Source: Candidatus Gastranaerophilales bacterium
GTDB lineage: Bacteria > Cyanobacteriota > Vampirovibrionia > Gastranaerophilales > Gastranaerophilaceae
DNA: 64,000 nt
Reading direction: 5' to 3'
Assembly: GCA_944324945.1 (NCBI GenBank)
Contig: CALUYE010000004.1
Coordinates: 62,001 to 126,000, forward strand
The position numbers were made by a program, and so were the translations under genes. Below the pieces are notes generated by a model. It was given only the letters and a program-made list of their open reading frames with translations, did not search any database and had not been told where the DNA came from. Of this stretch, positions 17,226-26,760 are shown one piece after another. Each line of letters opens with the position of its first letter. Within the stretch, counting starts at the first letter, position 1.

Positions 17226-18645
17226 TTTAATAACCAAAGTTTGGAATTATGCAACCATTTTGAAAGATTCCGGGGTTGCATATACTGATTATGTTGCGCA
17301 GATTACTTATTTATTGTTTCTTAAAATGGATGATGAATGCACTTCGTTGCTTGGGCAAGAATCATTAATCCCTAAAAAGTATCAATGGAAAAATTTAAAA
17401 ACTCTTGACGGAGTTGAATTAGAAACTGCTTATAACAAAGCATTAACCGAGTTATCAAAGATTAAGGGCATTGTTGGTACAATTTATTCAAAAGCTCAAA
17501 ATAAAATCAATGAACCTGCTAAGTTAAAAAAATTAATATCTGTTGTGGATGAACAAACTTGGATGGGGCTAGATATTGATGTTAAGGGAGCAATTTATGA
17601 AGGACTTTTGCAAAAGAACGCAACCGAAACAAAAGCAGGCGCAGGGCAATATTTTACTCCAAGACCTTTAATTAACGCAATAGTTGAGGTTATGAAGCCA
17701 AATCCTGATAATACGATTTTAGACCCTGCATGCGGTACAGGCGGGTTTTTGCTTGCTGCTTATGATTATATGAAAAAGCAAACAAAAGACAAAGAAAAAT
17801 TAAAAGCCTTAAGAGAAGAAAAGCTTTTTGGAGTTGATATTGCACCGCTTGTTGTTAGTCTTTGCGCTATGAATTTATATTTACACGGGATTGGAAGCAA
17901 AGAAAGTCCTGTAAAACAGGGCGATTCTTTGATTTCGGCAGGAGAAAAGCGTTTTGATATGGTATTAACAAACCCGCCTTTCGGTAAAAAATCAGCAACA
18001 AAAATTTTGGGAGATGACGGGTCTGTTAAATCTGAAAAAGAAGACTATCAAAGAGATGATTTCACAGCAACAACTTCAAACAAACAAATAAACTTTTTGC
18101 AGCATATTATGACCGTTTTAAAAATCGGAGGCACAGCAGCAGTTGTTGTTCCTGATAATGTATTATTTGAAGGCGGCGCAGGAGAAAAAGTAAGAAAAAA
18201 ACTTTTAAAAGATTTTAATTTACATACAATTTTAAGACTTCCAACAGGGATTTTTTACGCTCAAGGTGTTAAGGCAAACGTTCTTTTCTTTGATAAATTA
18301 TCTCCCTTAGAAGACGGACATCGAACAAACGATGTTTGGGTGTATGATTTTAGGACAAATGTTAATTTAACTTTAGTTACAAATGCACTGAATGATGAGC
18401 ATTTGAAAGACTTTGTAAAGTGTTATTGTGCTGATGATGTTTCAAAAAGAACAGAAAGCGAACGATTTAAAAAATTCAGTTATGATGAAATAATCAAAAG
18501 AGATAAAACAAATCTTGATATCACTTGGTTAAAAGATGAAAGTCTTGATGATTTGGAAAATCTTTTAGAACCTGATGTATTAGCTAAAGAAATTTTAACT
18601 AATCTTGAATGTGCGCTTGAAGCATTTAAAAAATTAAATGTATAA
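17212..18645 (+). CDS. hsdM: Type I restriction enzyme methyltransferase subunit
   Basis: The 477-residue protein has an N-terminal HsdM helical domain and an N6-adenine methylase domain with motif I DPACGTGGF (171-179) and catalytic motif NPPF (254-257). It methylates the host copies of the HsdS target and is required for cleavage. It is the last gene of the operon, which is unusual because hsdM commonly precedes hsdS. A strong terminator follows directly. Confidence 0.95.
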   Translation: MTENNLITKVWNYATILKDSGVAYTDYVAQITYLLFLKMDDECTSLLGQESLIPKKYQWKNLKTLDGVELETAYNKALTELSKIKGIVGTIYSKAQNKINEPAKLKKLISVVDEQTWMGLDIDVKGAIYEGLLQKNATETKAGAGQYFTPRPLINAIVEVMKPNPDNTILDPACGTGGFLLAAYDYMKKQTKDKEKLKALREEKLFGVDIAPLVVSLCAMNLYLHGIGSKESPVKQGDSLISAGEKRFDMVLTNPPFGKKSATKILGDDGSVKSEKEDYQRDDFTATTSNKQINFLQHIMTVLKIGGTAAVVVPDNVLFEGGAGEKVRKKLLKDFNLHTILRLPTGIFYAQGVKANVLFFDKLSPLEDGHRTNDVWVYDFRTNVNLTLVTNALNDEHLKDFVKCYCADDVSKRTESERFKKFSYDEIIKRDKTNLDITWLKDESLDDLENLLEPDVLAKEILTNLECALEAFKKLNV

Positions 18646-18648
18646 TTT

Positions 18649-18670
18649 AAAAGCCCCTTTTGGGGCTTTT
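18649..18670. terminator. Bidirectional terminator between hsdM and rpoD
   Basis: A 9-bp inverted repeat AAAAGCCCC/GGGGCTTTT (18649-18657 with 18662-18670) with a TTTT loop lies between the convergent stops. It gives a GC stem with a T-run in both directions. Confidence 0.85.
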
Positions 18671-18671
18671 A

Positions 18672-19745
18672 TTATACTTCTACATATTCTTTTAATCTTT
18701 TTGATCTGTTTGGATGGCGTAGTTTTCTTAAGGCTTTTGCTTCGATTTGGCGGATACGCTCTCTTGTTACACCGAATAATTGCCCTACTTCTTCAAGTGT
18801 TCTTTGTCTGCCGTCATCCATCCCGAAGCGCAATCTTAAAACGTCGCGTTCACGAGGAGACAGGGAGCCTAGAACTTCGGCCAAATCTTCTCTTAAAAGT
18901 TCATGTGCAACTGTTTTAACGGGGGCATCCGCATCTTTATCTTCAATAAAATCACCCAATCTTGAATCTTCTTCTTTTCCTATGGGTGTTTCAAGAGAAA
19001 GAGGTTCTTGAGCTACTTTAATAATTTCTCTTAATTTATTGATTGAAATACCCATTTCAGCGGATAATTCTTCTTCCGATGGTTTTCTTGCAAGCTCTTG
19101 AGCTAACTTTCTTGTAACTTTTTTAAGTTTATTAATTGTTTCAACCATGTGAACAGGGATTCTTATTGTTCTTGCCTGGTCTGCAATTGCTCTTGTGATT
19201 GCCTGTCTAATCCACCAGGTTGCATAAGTGGAAAATTTGTAACCTCTTTCATGGTCAAATTTTTCGGCTGCTCTTATTAGTCCTAAATTGCCTTCTTGAA
19301 TTAAATCAAGGAATAACATGCCGCGTCCGACGTATTTTTTAGCTATTGAAACAACTAAACGAAGATTGGCTTGAACAAGTTTTCTTTTTGCAATGGCACC
19401 TGAGTTGCCGCCTGCTACTATTTTTCTTGCTAAATCAATTTCTTCATCTGCCGTTAAAAGTTTAATTCTGCCGATTTCCCTTAAATAGATTCTGACAGGA
19501 TCATCAACTGATATTCCTCGCGGAACAGAAATGTCGTTTTCGTTTTGATCGTCTTCGTCGCGTTGGTCAAAGAAATTTGCAACGCTTGAAGGTTCAACTG
19601 TTGTCATACCTTGAGTTCTCATAATGTTTGAGATATTGTCCGTTTCAAGACCCGTGCCTTCAAAGTATTCGCTATCTTCTTCAATCATATCGGCTTTGTC
19701 AAGAACGCTGATTACGGAACTTTCAGGATTTCTTTTTCTGCTCAT
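18672..19745 (-). CDS. rpoD: RNA polymerase primary sigma factor
   Basis: The 357-residue protein contains sigma region 1.2 ([22 protein letters not shown]), region 2 ([34 protein letters not shown]), region 3, and region 4 with the -35-binding helix-turn-helix ([30 protein letters not shown]). The acidic N-terminus is short, as in SigA-type factors of cyanobacteria and Firmicutes. It directs core RNA polymerase to housekeeping promoters. It lies 20 bases downstream of dnaG, the classic dnaG-rpoD arrangement. Confidence 0.96.
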   Translation of the reverse strand: MSRKRNPESSVISVLDKADMIEEDSEYFEGTGLETDNISNIMRTQGMTTVEPSSVANFFDQRDEDDQNENDISVPRGISVDDPVRIYLREIGRIKLLTADEEIDLARKIVAGGNSGAIAKRKLVQANLRLVVSIAKKYVGRGMLFLDLIQEGNLGLIRAAEKFDHERGYKFSTYATWWIRQAITRAIADQARTIRIPVHMVETINKLKKVTRKLAQELARKPSEEELSAEMGISINKLREIIKVAQEPLSLETPIGKEEDSRLGDFIEDKDADAPVKTVAHELLREDLAEVLGSLSPRERDVLRLRFGMDDGRQRTLEEVGQLFGVTRERIRQIEAKALRKLRHPNRSKRLKEYVEV

Positions 19746-19765
19746 TTAGTTTATTCTCCAATCTT

Positions 19766-21637
19766 TTATTGTTGTTTTAGTTCTTCAAAAATTTTTGCCG
19801 AAAGCTTTTCTTTTTCTTCCTGAGATAAAGAATCGTCTTTCAACAATCTTTTTAGTTCGTCTTTCTTGTATTGGTGTTTTAATTTATTCAATCTTGTTAA
19901 TGTTTCATCTATTGCCTTTTTGTAGTTTTCTTGAGTCAGATTGTCAAATTCATGTGATGAAAAAATATTGTCGGAAATTTTCTTTTGTATTTCCTGTTCA
20001 CTATAAAACTCAAAAAAAACTTTTTTTGCTAATTCATCAACATTATTTACCTCGTCGATTTTTTTGTCAATTGATTGTAATACTCTTGAATTTGCTTCGT
20101 TGTTAAGTTTTATGTTTTTTATTTTTTCTCTGAAATAACTTTGTTTTTCGTAATCGTTTGCGCTGAAACCAAGTTTGATTAAATTTTCTTCCATTAATTC
20201 AAGCTGATTTTGGGTGTCTTTTTGAATTATTTTGTTTATATTTAGCGGAAGTTCGTTTTCAACTTTTAAAATTAAAAATTCGTCCTGTTGTTTGTTTTTG
20301 ACCTGTGCTTTTAAAATTTCTTCACTGACTCCAAGTTTAAAAGAGGCTACTTTTATATAATCGTCAGAAATTACGGGATTTTTAATTTCTGATAAAATAT
20401 CGGCAATTTGAATGACTAAAGAACTTTTTTCCTGAGGGGTAATTTTTCCTTTTATTTCTTTATAAATTTGATTTAATTGATAATCAAGCAAAAGCGGCGC
20501 ATGTTCGATTTTTTTTAAATATTCATCCGCTCCGAATTCTCTGATAAATTCATCAGGGTCTTTGCCTTGAATTTCTTGAACTACTCTGATTTCGCAAACA
20601 TTGTCGTTATTTTCATAGTTTGAATCGTATTGTTTTATATCTCCAAGAGAGTTGAATATGCTTTTTATGACTTCTGCCCCGTGCTCAATTGCTTTTTTAC
20701 CCGCAGAATCGGTATCAAAAGCAAGATAAATTTTTCTTGAAGGACAAAAGCGGCTGATTAGTTTAATATGGTGGGGAGTAAGAGCCGTTCCGCAAGTTGC
20801 AACAGCGTTTTTCACTCCTCCGATTTGTGCCGAGATTACATCAAAATAACCTTCCATAAAAATTACGCTGTCTTTTTCTTTTATTGTTTCTTTTGCACTG
20901 TCAAGTCCGAATAAGACATTGCTTTTGTTGTAAATTTCGCTTTCGGGGGAGTTTATGTATTTTGGCATTTGACCTTCCATAATTGCTCTTGCTCCGAAAG
21001 CTATTATGTTTGAATTTATGTTTTTAATGGGGATAATTATTCTGTTTTTAAATCTGTCATAATAAACTCCATCTTTTTCATAAACAAGACCTGCTTTTAT
21101 CAGTTCATCAACACTGAAACCAAGATTGGTTAAGTAATTTTTTAATTCAAAATTGCCTTTAGGTGCTAGTCCCAGAGAGAATTTAGAAATGGCTATTTCG
21201 TTTATTCCTCTTTTTTCAAGATATTCAAGCGCTTTTGTGTTTGATTCAAGATTGTTTTTAAAGAATTTTGATGCAAGCTCCATAGCATCATACAATCTTT
21301 CGCGAAAAGCTTTATTTTCCATTGCATTTTTTTTGTTAAATTTCGGAAGTTCAATTCCTAAATTAAGTGCTTGTTCTTCAATTACTTCGTTGAATGACTG
21401 ATTATTTATTTTCATTAAAAAAGTAAAAACATCACCGCCTTCGCCGCATCCGAAACATTTAAAAATTTGTTTATCCGGAGTTACGACAAATGAAGGGGTT
21501 TTTTCGTTGTGAAAAGGACAAAGCCCTTGAAAATTTCTCCCCGCTTTTTTTAATACAACATATTTTGATATCACATCAACTATGTCAAGACTTTCTTTAA
21601 TTTTTTCGATTGCTTGTTGATAAGAAACTTCCGCCAT
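19766..21637 (-). CDS. dnaG: DNA primase
   Basis: The N-terminal CHC2 zinc finger has ligands C40, H43, C61 and C64 (LCPFHNEKTPSF, FKCFGCGEGGD). The catalytic core contains EKRGI and the TOPRIM motifs (FMEGYFDVI, YLAFDTDSAGKKA). A helical C-terminal region for helicase contact completes the 623 residues. It makes RNA primers at the replication fork. It is the upstream gene of the dnaG-rpoD pair. The 142 bases upstream are an AT-rich divergent promoter region shared with the HEAT-repeat gene. Confidence 0.96.
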   Translation of the reverse strand: MAEVSYQQAIEKIKESLDIVDVISKYVVLKKAGRNFQGLCPFHNEKTPSFVVTPDKQIFKCFGCGEGGDVFTFLMKINNQSFNEVIEEQALNLGIELPKFNKKNAMENKAFRERLYDAMELASKFFKNNLESNTKALEYLEKRGINEIAISKFSLGLAPKGNFELKNYLTNLGFSVDELIKAGLVYEKDGVYYDRFKNRIIIPIKNINSNIIAFGARAIMEGQMPKYINSPESEIYNKSNVLFGLDSAKETIKEKDSVIFMEGYFDVISAQIGGVKNAVATCGTALTPHHIKLISRFCPSRKIYLAFDTDSAGKKAIEHGAEVIKSIFNSLGDIKQYDSNYENNDNVCEIRVVQEIQGKDPDEFIREFGADEYLKKIEHAPLLLDYQLNQIYKEIKGKITPQEKSSLVIQIADILSEIKNPVISDDYIKVASFKLGVSEEILKAQVKNKQQDEFLILKVENELPLNINKIIQKDTQNQLELMEENLIKLGFSANDYEKQSYFREKIKNIKLNNEANSRVLQSIDKKIDEVNNVDELAKKVFFEFYSEQEIQKKISDNIFSSHEFDNLTQENYKKAIDETLTRLNKLKHQYKKDELKRLLKDDSLSQEEKEKLSAKIFEELKQQ

Positions 21638-21779
21638 TAAAAACTCGAAATAAAATTTTCTATTCTGCTTTGTTTTACCACTAAAACACTAACTTTTAAA
21701 GACTAAAAAGCAAAATAATTAAAAAAAATTTACAACTTGCTTTGTTTTTTGTTTTGTTTAAAATGGTGATATATCCGCT

Positions 21780-22694
21780 ATGAATGAATTTGACACTAAA
21801 ATAATTTCATATCTGGAAGAAAAATTAAATAAGATAAAAGATAAAAATTATCTTAGTTTATTTAATGACGTTGAAAAACGCTTTAAACCGAAAGGTCTTA
21901 TAACCTGTTTTTCTTATATTCTAAAAACAAAAGACGATACAGGGCTTTTAGATGCTACAATCAGAGAGATTAACAAAAAGAAATATTTTGATGTTTTGCC
22001 TTCTTTAATTGATTTTATTCTAAAACCTTCAAAAGATAACGCTTTTAATAACGTTAAAGTTCTTGCGATTAAAACAATTTCAAATTATAAAAATAAAAAA
22101 GCCATGAATGCACTTTTGTTTTGTCTTGACGATAAAAATTCAAACTACAGGGTTCGTCTGGCTGCTGCCGAAGCAATAGGTAAAATAGGCGATAAAAACG
22201 CTTTTGAGCATTTAGAAAAAATTGTCTGTGATGAAGATGAGAAATCAACATACGTTAAAGAATCAGCCGTAGTCGCACTTGGGATGCTTGGTGATAACCG
22301 TGCAATAGATGTTTTTGATGCGATAATGAACACAAAGCAAATTTTTCAAGAAAAATTCTCTGCCCTAAAAGAAAGAATCATTGAAGCTATGTCAAAATTA
22401 GACATAAGCAAAAACAAAAAAGCTCTTGATATTTTAAAAGTTTCTTTAATGGATGAATCAAGTCAGATTAGAATTAATACGATTGAAGTTTTAATGAATT
22501 TAAATACAAAAGAAAATTACGATTTAATTTATGACAGATTGAAGTATGATTCCGATATTGAAGTTAAAAAAAATGCCTTAATTGCGCTTTGTAACCTTTC
22601 CGATGCTTCAATTTTAAATGAAGTAATTGACGGTGATTATTGTATTGAATTAAAAGACTTTGCAAGAGAAATAATTGACGAATATGAAAAATAA
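21780..22694 (+). CDS. HEAT-repeat protein
   Basis: The 304-residue protein consists of helical repeats; units such as YRVRLAAAEAIGKIGDKNAFEHL, VKESAVVALGMLGDNRAIDVF and VKKNALIALCNLSD are typical PBS-lyase/HEAT type repeats. These repeats form protein-binding solenoids; related repeats in cyanobacteria act on phycobilisomes, but no phycobilisome gene is seen here. It starts a + strand group in which each gene overlaps the next (queC, DUF366, SPOR). Confidence 0.8.
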   Translation: MNEFDTKIISYLEEKLNKIKDKNYLSLFNDVEKRFKPKGLITCFSYILKTKDDTGLLDATIREINKKKYFDVLPSLIDFILKPSKDNAFNNVKVLAIKTISNYKNKKAMNALLFCLDDKNSNYRVRLAAAEAIGKIGDKNAFEHLEKIVCDEDEKSTYVKESAVVALGMLGDNRAIDVFDAIMNTKQIFQEKFSALKERIIEAMSKLDISKNKKALDILKVSLMDESSQIRINTIEVLMNLNTKENYDLIYDRLKYDSDIEVKKNALIALCNLSDASILNEVIDGDYCIELKDFAREIIDEYEK

Positions 22695-23352
22695 AAAACA
22701 AAAAAAAGCTATAATACTACTCTCAGGCGGGCTTGACAGCTTAATTTCGCTTGATATTGCAAAAAAAGAGCTTGATATTGAATTAGCGCTTGTTTTTAAT
22801 TACGGGCAGAAGGCTTTTGAAGAAGAAAAAAAAGCTTCAATCGAAATAGCAAAATACTATAATATAAATCATAAAGTAATCGAGCTTCCTTTTTTAAAAG
22901 AACTTTCAAATAACGCTTTAACAGATAACGGCAATAATAATTTTGATGATTTTAATTCTGTTTGGATACCAAACAGAAACGGTTTATTTTTAAACATTGC
23001 GGCAAGTTTTTGCGATAAATACGATTATCAATATATTATATTCGGCGCAAATAAAGAGGAAGCGGAATTATTTTTAGATAATTCAAAACGCTTCATTGAA
23101 GCAAGCGATAAGTTTTTTAGCTATTCAACACTTAACAAAGTTAAAGTATTTGCACCCTGCGCTGAATTTGATAAAATACAGATAGTGAATTATGCTATTG
23201 ATAACAATGTTCCTTTGAAACTTTTAAAAAGTTGTTATCAAAACTCAAAACAAACAGGCAAAAAACACTGTCTTGAATGCATGTCATGTAAATTATTATA
23301 TAATGCAATCAAAAACAGCAAAAAACCGCAACTGATTAAGGAAATATTTTAA
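22684..23352 (+). CDS. queC: 7-cyano-7-deazaguanine synthase
   Basis: The ATG at 22684, overlapping the end of the HEAT gene by 11 bases, is preferred over an in-frame TTG at 22675. The PP-loop SGGLDS (14-19) binds ATP, and a C-terminal zinc site is formed by KSCY followed by HCLECMSC. The enzyme turns 7-carboxy-7-deazaguanine into preQ0 in queuosine synthesis. The partners queD, queE and queF are not in the window. The 222-residue length is normal. Confidence 0.92.
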   Translation: MKNKKQKKAIILLSGGLDSLISLDIAKKELDIELALVFNYGQKAFEEEKKASIEIAKYYNINHKVIELPFLKELSNNALTDNGNNNFDDFNSVWIPNRNGLFLNIAASFCDKYDYQYIIFGANKEEAELFLDNSKRFIEASDKFFSYSTLNKVKVFAPCAEFDKIQIVNYAIDNNVPLKLLKSCYQNSKQTGKKHCLECMSCKLLYNAIKNSKKPQLIKEIF

Positions 23353-23909
23353 TGCAGACACTATTTATCGAAAAAGAAATAAAATACACGGGTGCTCAAT
23401 TAAAACCTCATTGGATTTATAGAAATTTTAATATTTTAGGGGATTGTATCGTTTCATTTACAGGTGAAGTTGATGTTAAAATATCACAAATGGTTGATAT
23501 AGAAGATGTTATTAATGATGATAGTATTTATTCAAAAAAAATGCTTAATTTTATAATTGAATGTTTTTCGACTCCTTTAAAAGAAATGGTTGTAATTCAA
23601 AGACTGTTTATTTCAATAATTAAAGAAACTCTTGAAAAAAGAGGAAAAAAAGTTTTAAGAAAAGGGGATGACCTTTATTTTGACAATCGCAAATTATCAG
23701 TCTCCATTGCAACAAAATCAATAACATCTTCTTTAATTCATACAGCCTTAAATATAATCAAAGAAGGTGCTTTAATTGAAGCAGCAGATTTAAGCGAGCT
23801 TGGAATTTATGATATAAAAGGTTTTTCAATTGATGTTATGGATAGTTTTGCATCAGAAATCGAATCAATGAAAAATGCAGTATGTAAAGTAAGAGGTGTG
23901 GTTGAATAA
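23352..23909 (+). CDS. DUF366 family protein
   Basis: The start FIEKEIKYTGAQLKPHWIYRNF is characteristic of DUF366, a small family known from archaea and some bacteria with no proven reaction. No membrane segment or metal motif is obvious. The ATG overlaps the queC stop by one base (TAATG) and its own stop overlaps the SPOR gene in the same way. Tight coupling to queC suggests a role near deazaguanine or tRNA metabolism; this is inference from position only. Confidence 0.8.
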   Translation: MQTLFIEKEIKYTGAQLKPHWIYRNFNILGDCIVSFTGEVDVKISQMVDIEDVINDDSIYSKKMLNFIIECFSTPLKEMVVIQRLFISIIKETLEKRGKKVLRKGDDLYFDNRKLSVSIATKSITSSLIHTALNIIKEGALIEAADLSELGIYDIKGFSIDVMDSFASEIESMKNAVCKVRGVVE

Positions 23910-24742
23910 TGGATTATAATTCAGACGATTATTTTACATATAAAAGAAACAAAATGCGCCACAATCCTCCCCCTAAACAGGGTAAACCGATTTCAAAGTT
24001 TAACTTTTTGTTTCAGCTTTTTGTTGCAACTTTTGTTGTGATATTCATTTTAATTGTGCTTTTTATAATGAAATTTTCAACAAAAGTCGATATTGAATAT
24101 ACAAGAGGCGATTTAGCGGATTTAGATTCAAACGGAAATTATTCAAACACATATTATGAAGAAGATTCAAAAAGAGAAAAAATCGATAAACGGCTTGTTT
24201 TAATTCAGCAGGAAGAAAACGCCCCGAGCGAAGCAAAAATTATATCCGATAATAAAAATAACGAAGTAATTGATCCTCAAATTATTGAAGAAAATAATAA
24301 AATAGATAAAAAACATTCTCTTGAATTTAAGAAAAAACAAGAACAAAAACAACAACTTCAAAAAGAAAAAATTCAAACGGAAGAAAAAGCAGAGCAAACA
24401 ATAAACGAAGAAAAAACAAGCGCTCCTGTTCCAAAAATTTTACAAAAACAGACTTTAAAAGAAACAACTAAAGAAGCTCAAGAAGATTTGGAACTAAAAC
24501 CTTTGCAATCAAATGTTACAATAATGTCCAAGGTTTTAATAGGGAGATATCAAACCCTTGAAGAAGCGCGCGCAATGCAAAATACTCTAAAAGCTCAGTT
24601 TTCTCAATTATCTCCTTATGTAAAAAAAGTCGGAAGCGTTTATTGTGTTCAAATGGGCTCATTCCAGGATTTCACGGTTGCAAGAAGACAAGCGCAATCT
24701 CTTCAGGCTCAAGGGTATGATGTTTGGATATATCAACAGTAA
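23909..24742 (+). CDS. Membrane-anchored SPOR-domain protein
   Basis: The protein has a short cytoplasmic basic N-terminus, one membrane helix (about residues 33-55), a long Lys/Glu/Gln-rich linker, and a C-terminal SPOR domain (about 203-277, VLIGRYQTLEEARAMQNTL to AQGYDVWIYQQ). SPOR domains bind denuded peptidoglycan glycans at the septum, so it likely works in cell division or wall remodelling. It is the last gene of the HEAT-queC-DUF366-SPOR operon. The linker is low complexity and makes misleading antisense frames. Confidence 0.85.
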   Translation: MDYNSDDYFTYKRNKMRHNPPPKQGKPISKFNFLFQLFVATFVVIFILIVLFIMKFSTKVDIEYTRGDLADLDSNGNYSNTYYEEDSKREKIDKRLVLIQQEENAPSEAKIISDNKNNEVIDPQIIEENNKIDKKHSLEFKKKQEQKQQLQKEKIQTEEKAEQTINEEKTSAPVPKILQKQTLKETTKEAQEDLELKPLQSNVTIMSKVLIGRYQTLEEARAMQNTLKAQFSQLSPYVKKVGSVYCVQMGSFQDFTVARRQAQSLQAQGYDVWIYQQ

Positions 24743-24829
24743 AATTGCTTTACAAAAAGTAATAAATCAACACAATTCAAGCAATAATTATTATTCGCAA
24801 TCTTTATTAAGGTAAAAAGCAGGTGTTGA

Positions 24830-26530
24830 ATGAATATTAACAGTATACAAAACGGATTTTACATCCCCAAAAATAAAATAGATAAAAACAAAAGCATTGA
24901 CAATCATAAAACTTCAAACAACAAAAACCTTAAAACCCTACCTTATTTTAGTGCATATCATATAAACTTCAAAGGAAATGCTTCAAGAATAGATAACGCA
25001 TACATAATAACAGGCGAAGAAAACGATCTTCCTTTGCTTGTAACAAAGAAAAACGATTCATACGTTGTTGAATTTGATTCCCAGACTGAAATTATATATG
25101 GAATTGATGCCAAAAGATATCTTGAAAACAAAGATTATTTTGAATATGACACACAAATAATTTTTCCTAAAAAATCAAAAGGCAAAATAACCCTTGAAAA
25201 CGGAAAAACCATCACAACAGATGAAAACAGCGCAATTTTAATCAACGAAGGAACTAAAGCAAAAGTAGATTCAACGAAAGGATATCCTTTTATCGTCATT
25301 TCAAAAAAAGATTTTGACTGGTATGAAAGACACAACAACCATGCGCAAAATCAAGACATAAAAAATAAGTTTCTTGAATTAATTTATTATAATTCAAGAC
25401 TCTACAACGCCGAATTTACGCCAAATTCTCTGCTTGATAAATCAATGCTTGAAGAAGATTTTCTTAAAGAAGCGGGGATTGACAAATGGGGCGCAAGAAA
25501 TAATCTTATCAATGAAATTTATGCAAAAAAAGATTTATTAAACGAAGAAAACAGACAAAGCATCGAATTAAGAAAAAAACTGTACGACAAGCTTAAAAAC
25601 TGCGAATTAATCGAACAAACAAATGACGGTTATATGAAATTTAAACTAATGCCAAAATTTGAATTTTTACAAAAAATACTTAAAGACACAGGTTTCGATG
25701 AAGATGAAATCGCCATTTTAGAGCCCGTTATAAAACAGGCAAGAGAAATCAAAATGGAATCAAGAAGCGCTGCAAGAAACCATATTGATAATTACGACAA
25801 AGAACTTGTCAAAAAAATGAAAGAAAGAGGAATTTTATATGACAACAAAAAATACGAAGATAAATATATATACTGGCGCAATTTCTACGGAAACGAAAAT
25901 GATTTAAGAGCTGAATTATACAGTAAAGGTTTTAGCAAAGACGAAGAAGATAAAATTATTGAAAGCTGGAAAGAAACAAACATGACAGGCTTTGACCTTT
26001 CGGGTTTAAAATTTATAGATGAAAATGTTGCGCTATATGACTTAAACGGAAAATTAAACAACTGGACCCAGGAAAAAACAAACTGGATTTCAAATTCCAC
26101 GGCCTTGGCAAACAATGAAGGCAAAACCCCGTTTATCGGAACATCTCTTGTTCAAACCGATGAAAACAAAGTTTTTGCAATGAGCGAAATAAGAAAAGAA
26201 GAAAAACTCCATGCTCATCCGAATCTTGAAGAAAAAAGACAAACCGAAGTATATTTAATCACAAGCGGCGCTGCCGCATTAAACGTTGTAAAAAACGGAA
26301 AAAGCTGTGTTAAAATTCTAAAACAGGGCGAGCTTGCAGTAGTAGGCCCGGGTGTTCAACATTGCGTTAATTCGATTCTTGGAGAATATGAGCACATTGT
26401 AGTGCAAATACCTTCGGCATTTCAATACGGATTCAGCTTTAAATCAATAGTTGAGCCGCCCGAAGATTACAACGAAGAACAGCTAAAACAAGAAGCTTTC
26501 AAAAATCTTTACGAACTTCAAAATAATTAA
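24830..26530 (+). CDS. Cupin-containing protein with lineage-type N-terminal leader
   Basis: The 566-residue protein begins with an Asn/Lys-rich leader ending in INFKG (45-49), much like the leader of the AAA/M41 protein at 3273. The middle is long, charged and helical with no family I recognise. The C-terminal part is a cupin: EEKLHAHPN, TEVYLITSGAAALNV and GELAVVGPGVQHCVN give two His, one Glu and a further His in the usual metal-binding order. It stands alone, followed by tRNA-Val. Function is unknown; a metal-dependent enzyme or a sensor is possible. Confidence 0.75.
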   Translation: MNINSIQNGFYIPKNKIDKNKSIDNHKTSNNKNLKTLPYFSAYHINFKGNASRIDNAYIITGEENDLPLLVTKKNDSYVVEFDSQTEIIYGIDAKRYLENKDYFEYDTQIIFPKKSKGKITLENGKTITTDENSAILINEGTKAKVDSTKGYPFIVISKKDFDWYERHNNHAQNQDIKNKFLELIYYNSRLYNAEFTPNSLLDKSMLEEDFLKEAGIDKWGARNNLINEIYAKKDLLNEENRQSIELRKKLYDKLKNCELIEQTNDGYMKFKLMPKFEFLQKILKDTGFDEDEIAILEPVIKQAREIKMESRSAARNHIDNYDKELVKKMKERGILYDNKKYEDKYIYWRNFYGNENDLRAELYSKGFSKDEEDKIIESWKETNMTGFDLSGLKFIDENVALYDLNGKLNNWTQEKTNWISNSTALANNEGKTPFIGTSLVQTDENKVFAMSEIRKEEKLHAHPNLEEKRQTEVYLITSGAAALNVVKNGKSCVKILKQGELAVVGPGVQHCVNSILGEYEHIVVQIPSAFQYGFSFKSIVEPPEDYNEEQLKQEAFKNLYELQNN

Positions 26531-26574
26531 ATTGCATTTTAATTATTTTTTATATAAAATTAAACAATAAACAA

Positions 26575-26647
26575 GGGCGATTGGCGCAGTTGGTAGCGCA
26601 TCACATTGACATTGTGGGGGTCGTGGGTTCAAGTCCCGCATCGCCCA
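26575..26647 (+). tRNA. tRNA-Val (GAC)
   Basis: A full cloverleaf is present: acceptor GGGCGAT/ATCGCCC, D-arm GCGC/GCGC, anticodon stem TCACA/TGTGG with loop TTGACAT giving anticodon GAC, a five-base variable loop, and T-arm GTGGG-TTCAAGT-CCCGC. The discriminator is A and CCA is not encoded. Confidence 0.96.
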
Positions 26648-26760
26648 TTTTATTTTGTTAATTTTTGTAAAAAAATAAGTGCGGCATTTAAAAAGAGCTA
26701 AAGTTTAAAAACACAATGCCGTTTAATTGAAATGTAAAAACTGTTATATGGTGTATATTA
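26648..26760 (+). other. Spacer with inverted repeat upstream of the 1001-aa gene
   Basis: CGGCATT (26682-26688) pairs with AATGCCG (26715-26721) around a 26-base A-rich loop and is followed by a short T-run, so it could end the tRNA transcript or form a leader hairpin of the next gene. Nothing else is seen in this spacer. Confidence 0.35.

Noticed and set aside
11378-18671. Restriction operon as part of a prophage or integrative element
   Set aside because: No integrase, phage structural gene, or duplication of the ssrA 3' end was found; the operon ends cleanly in a terminator next to rpoD.
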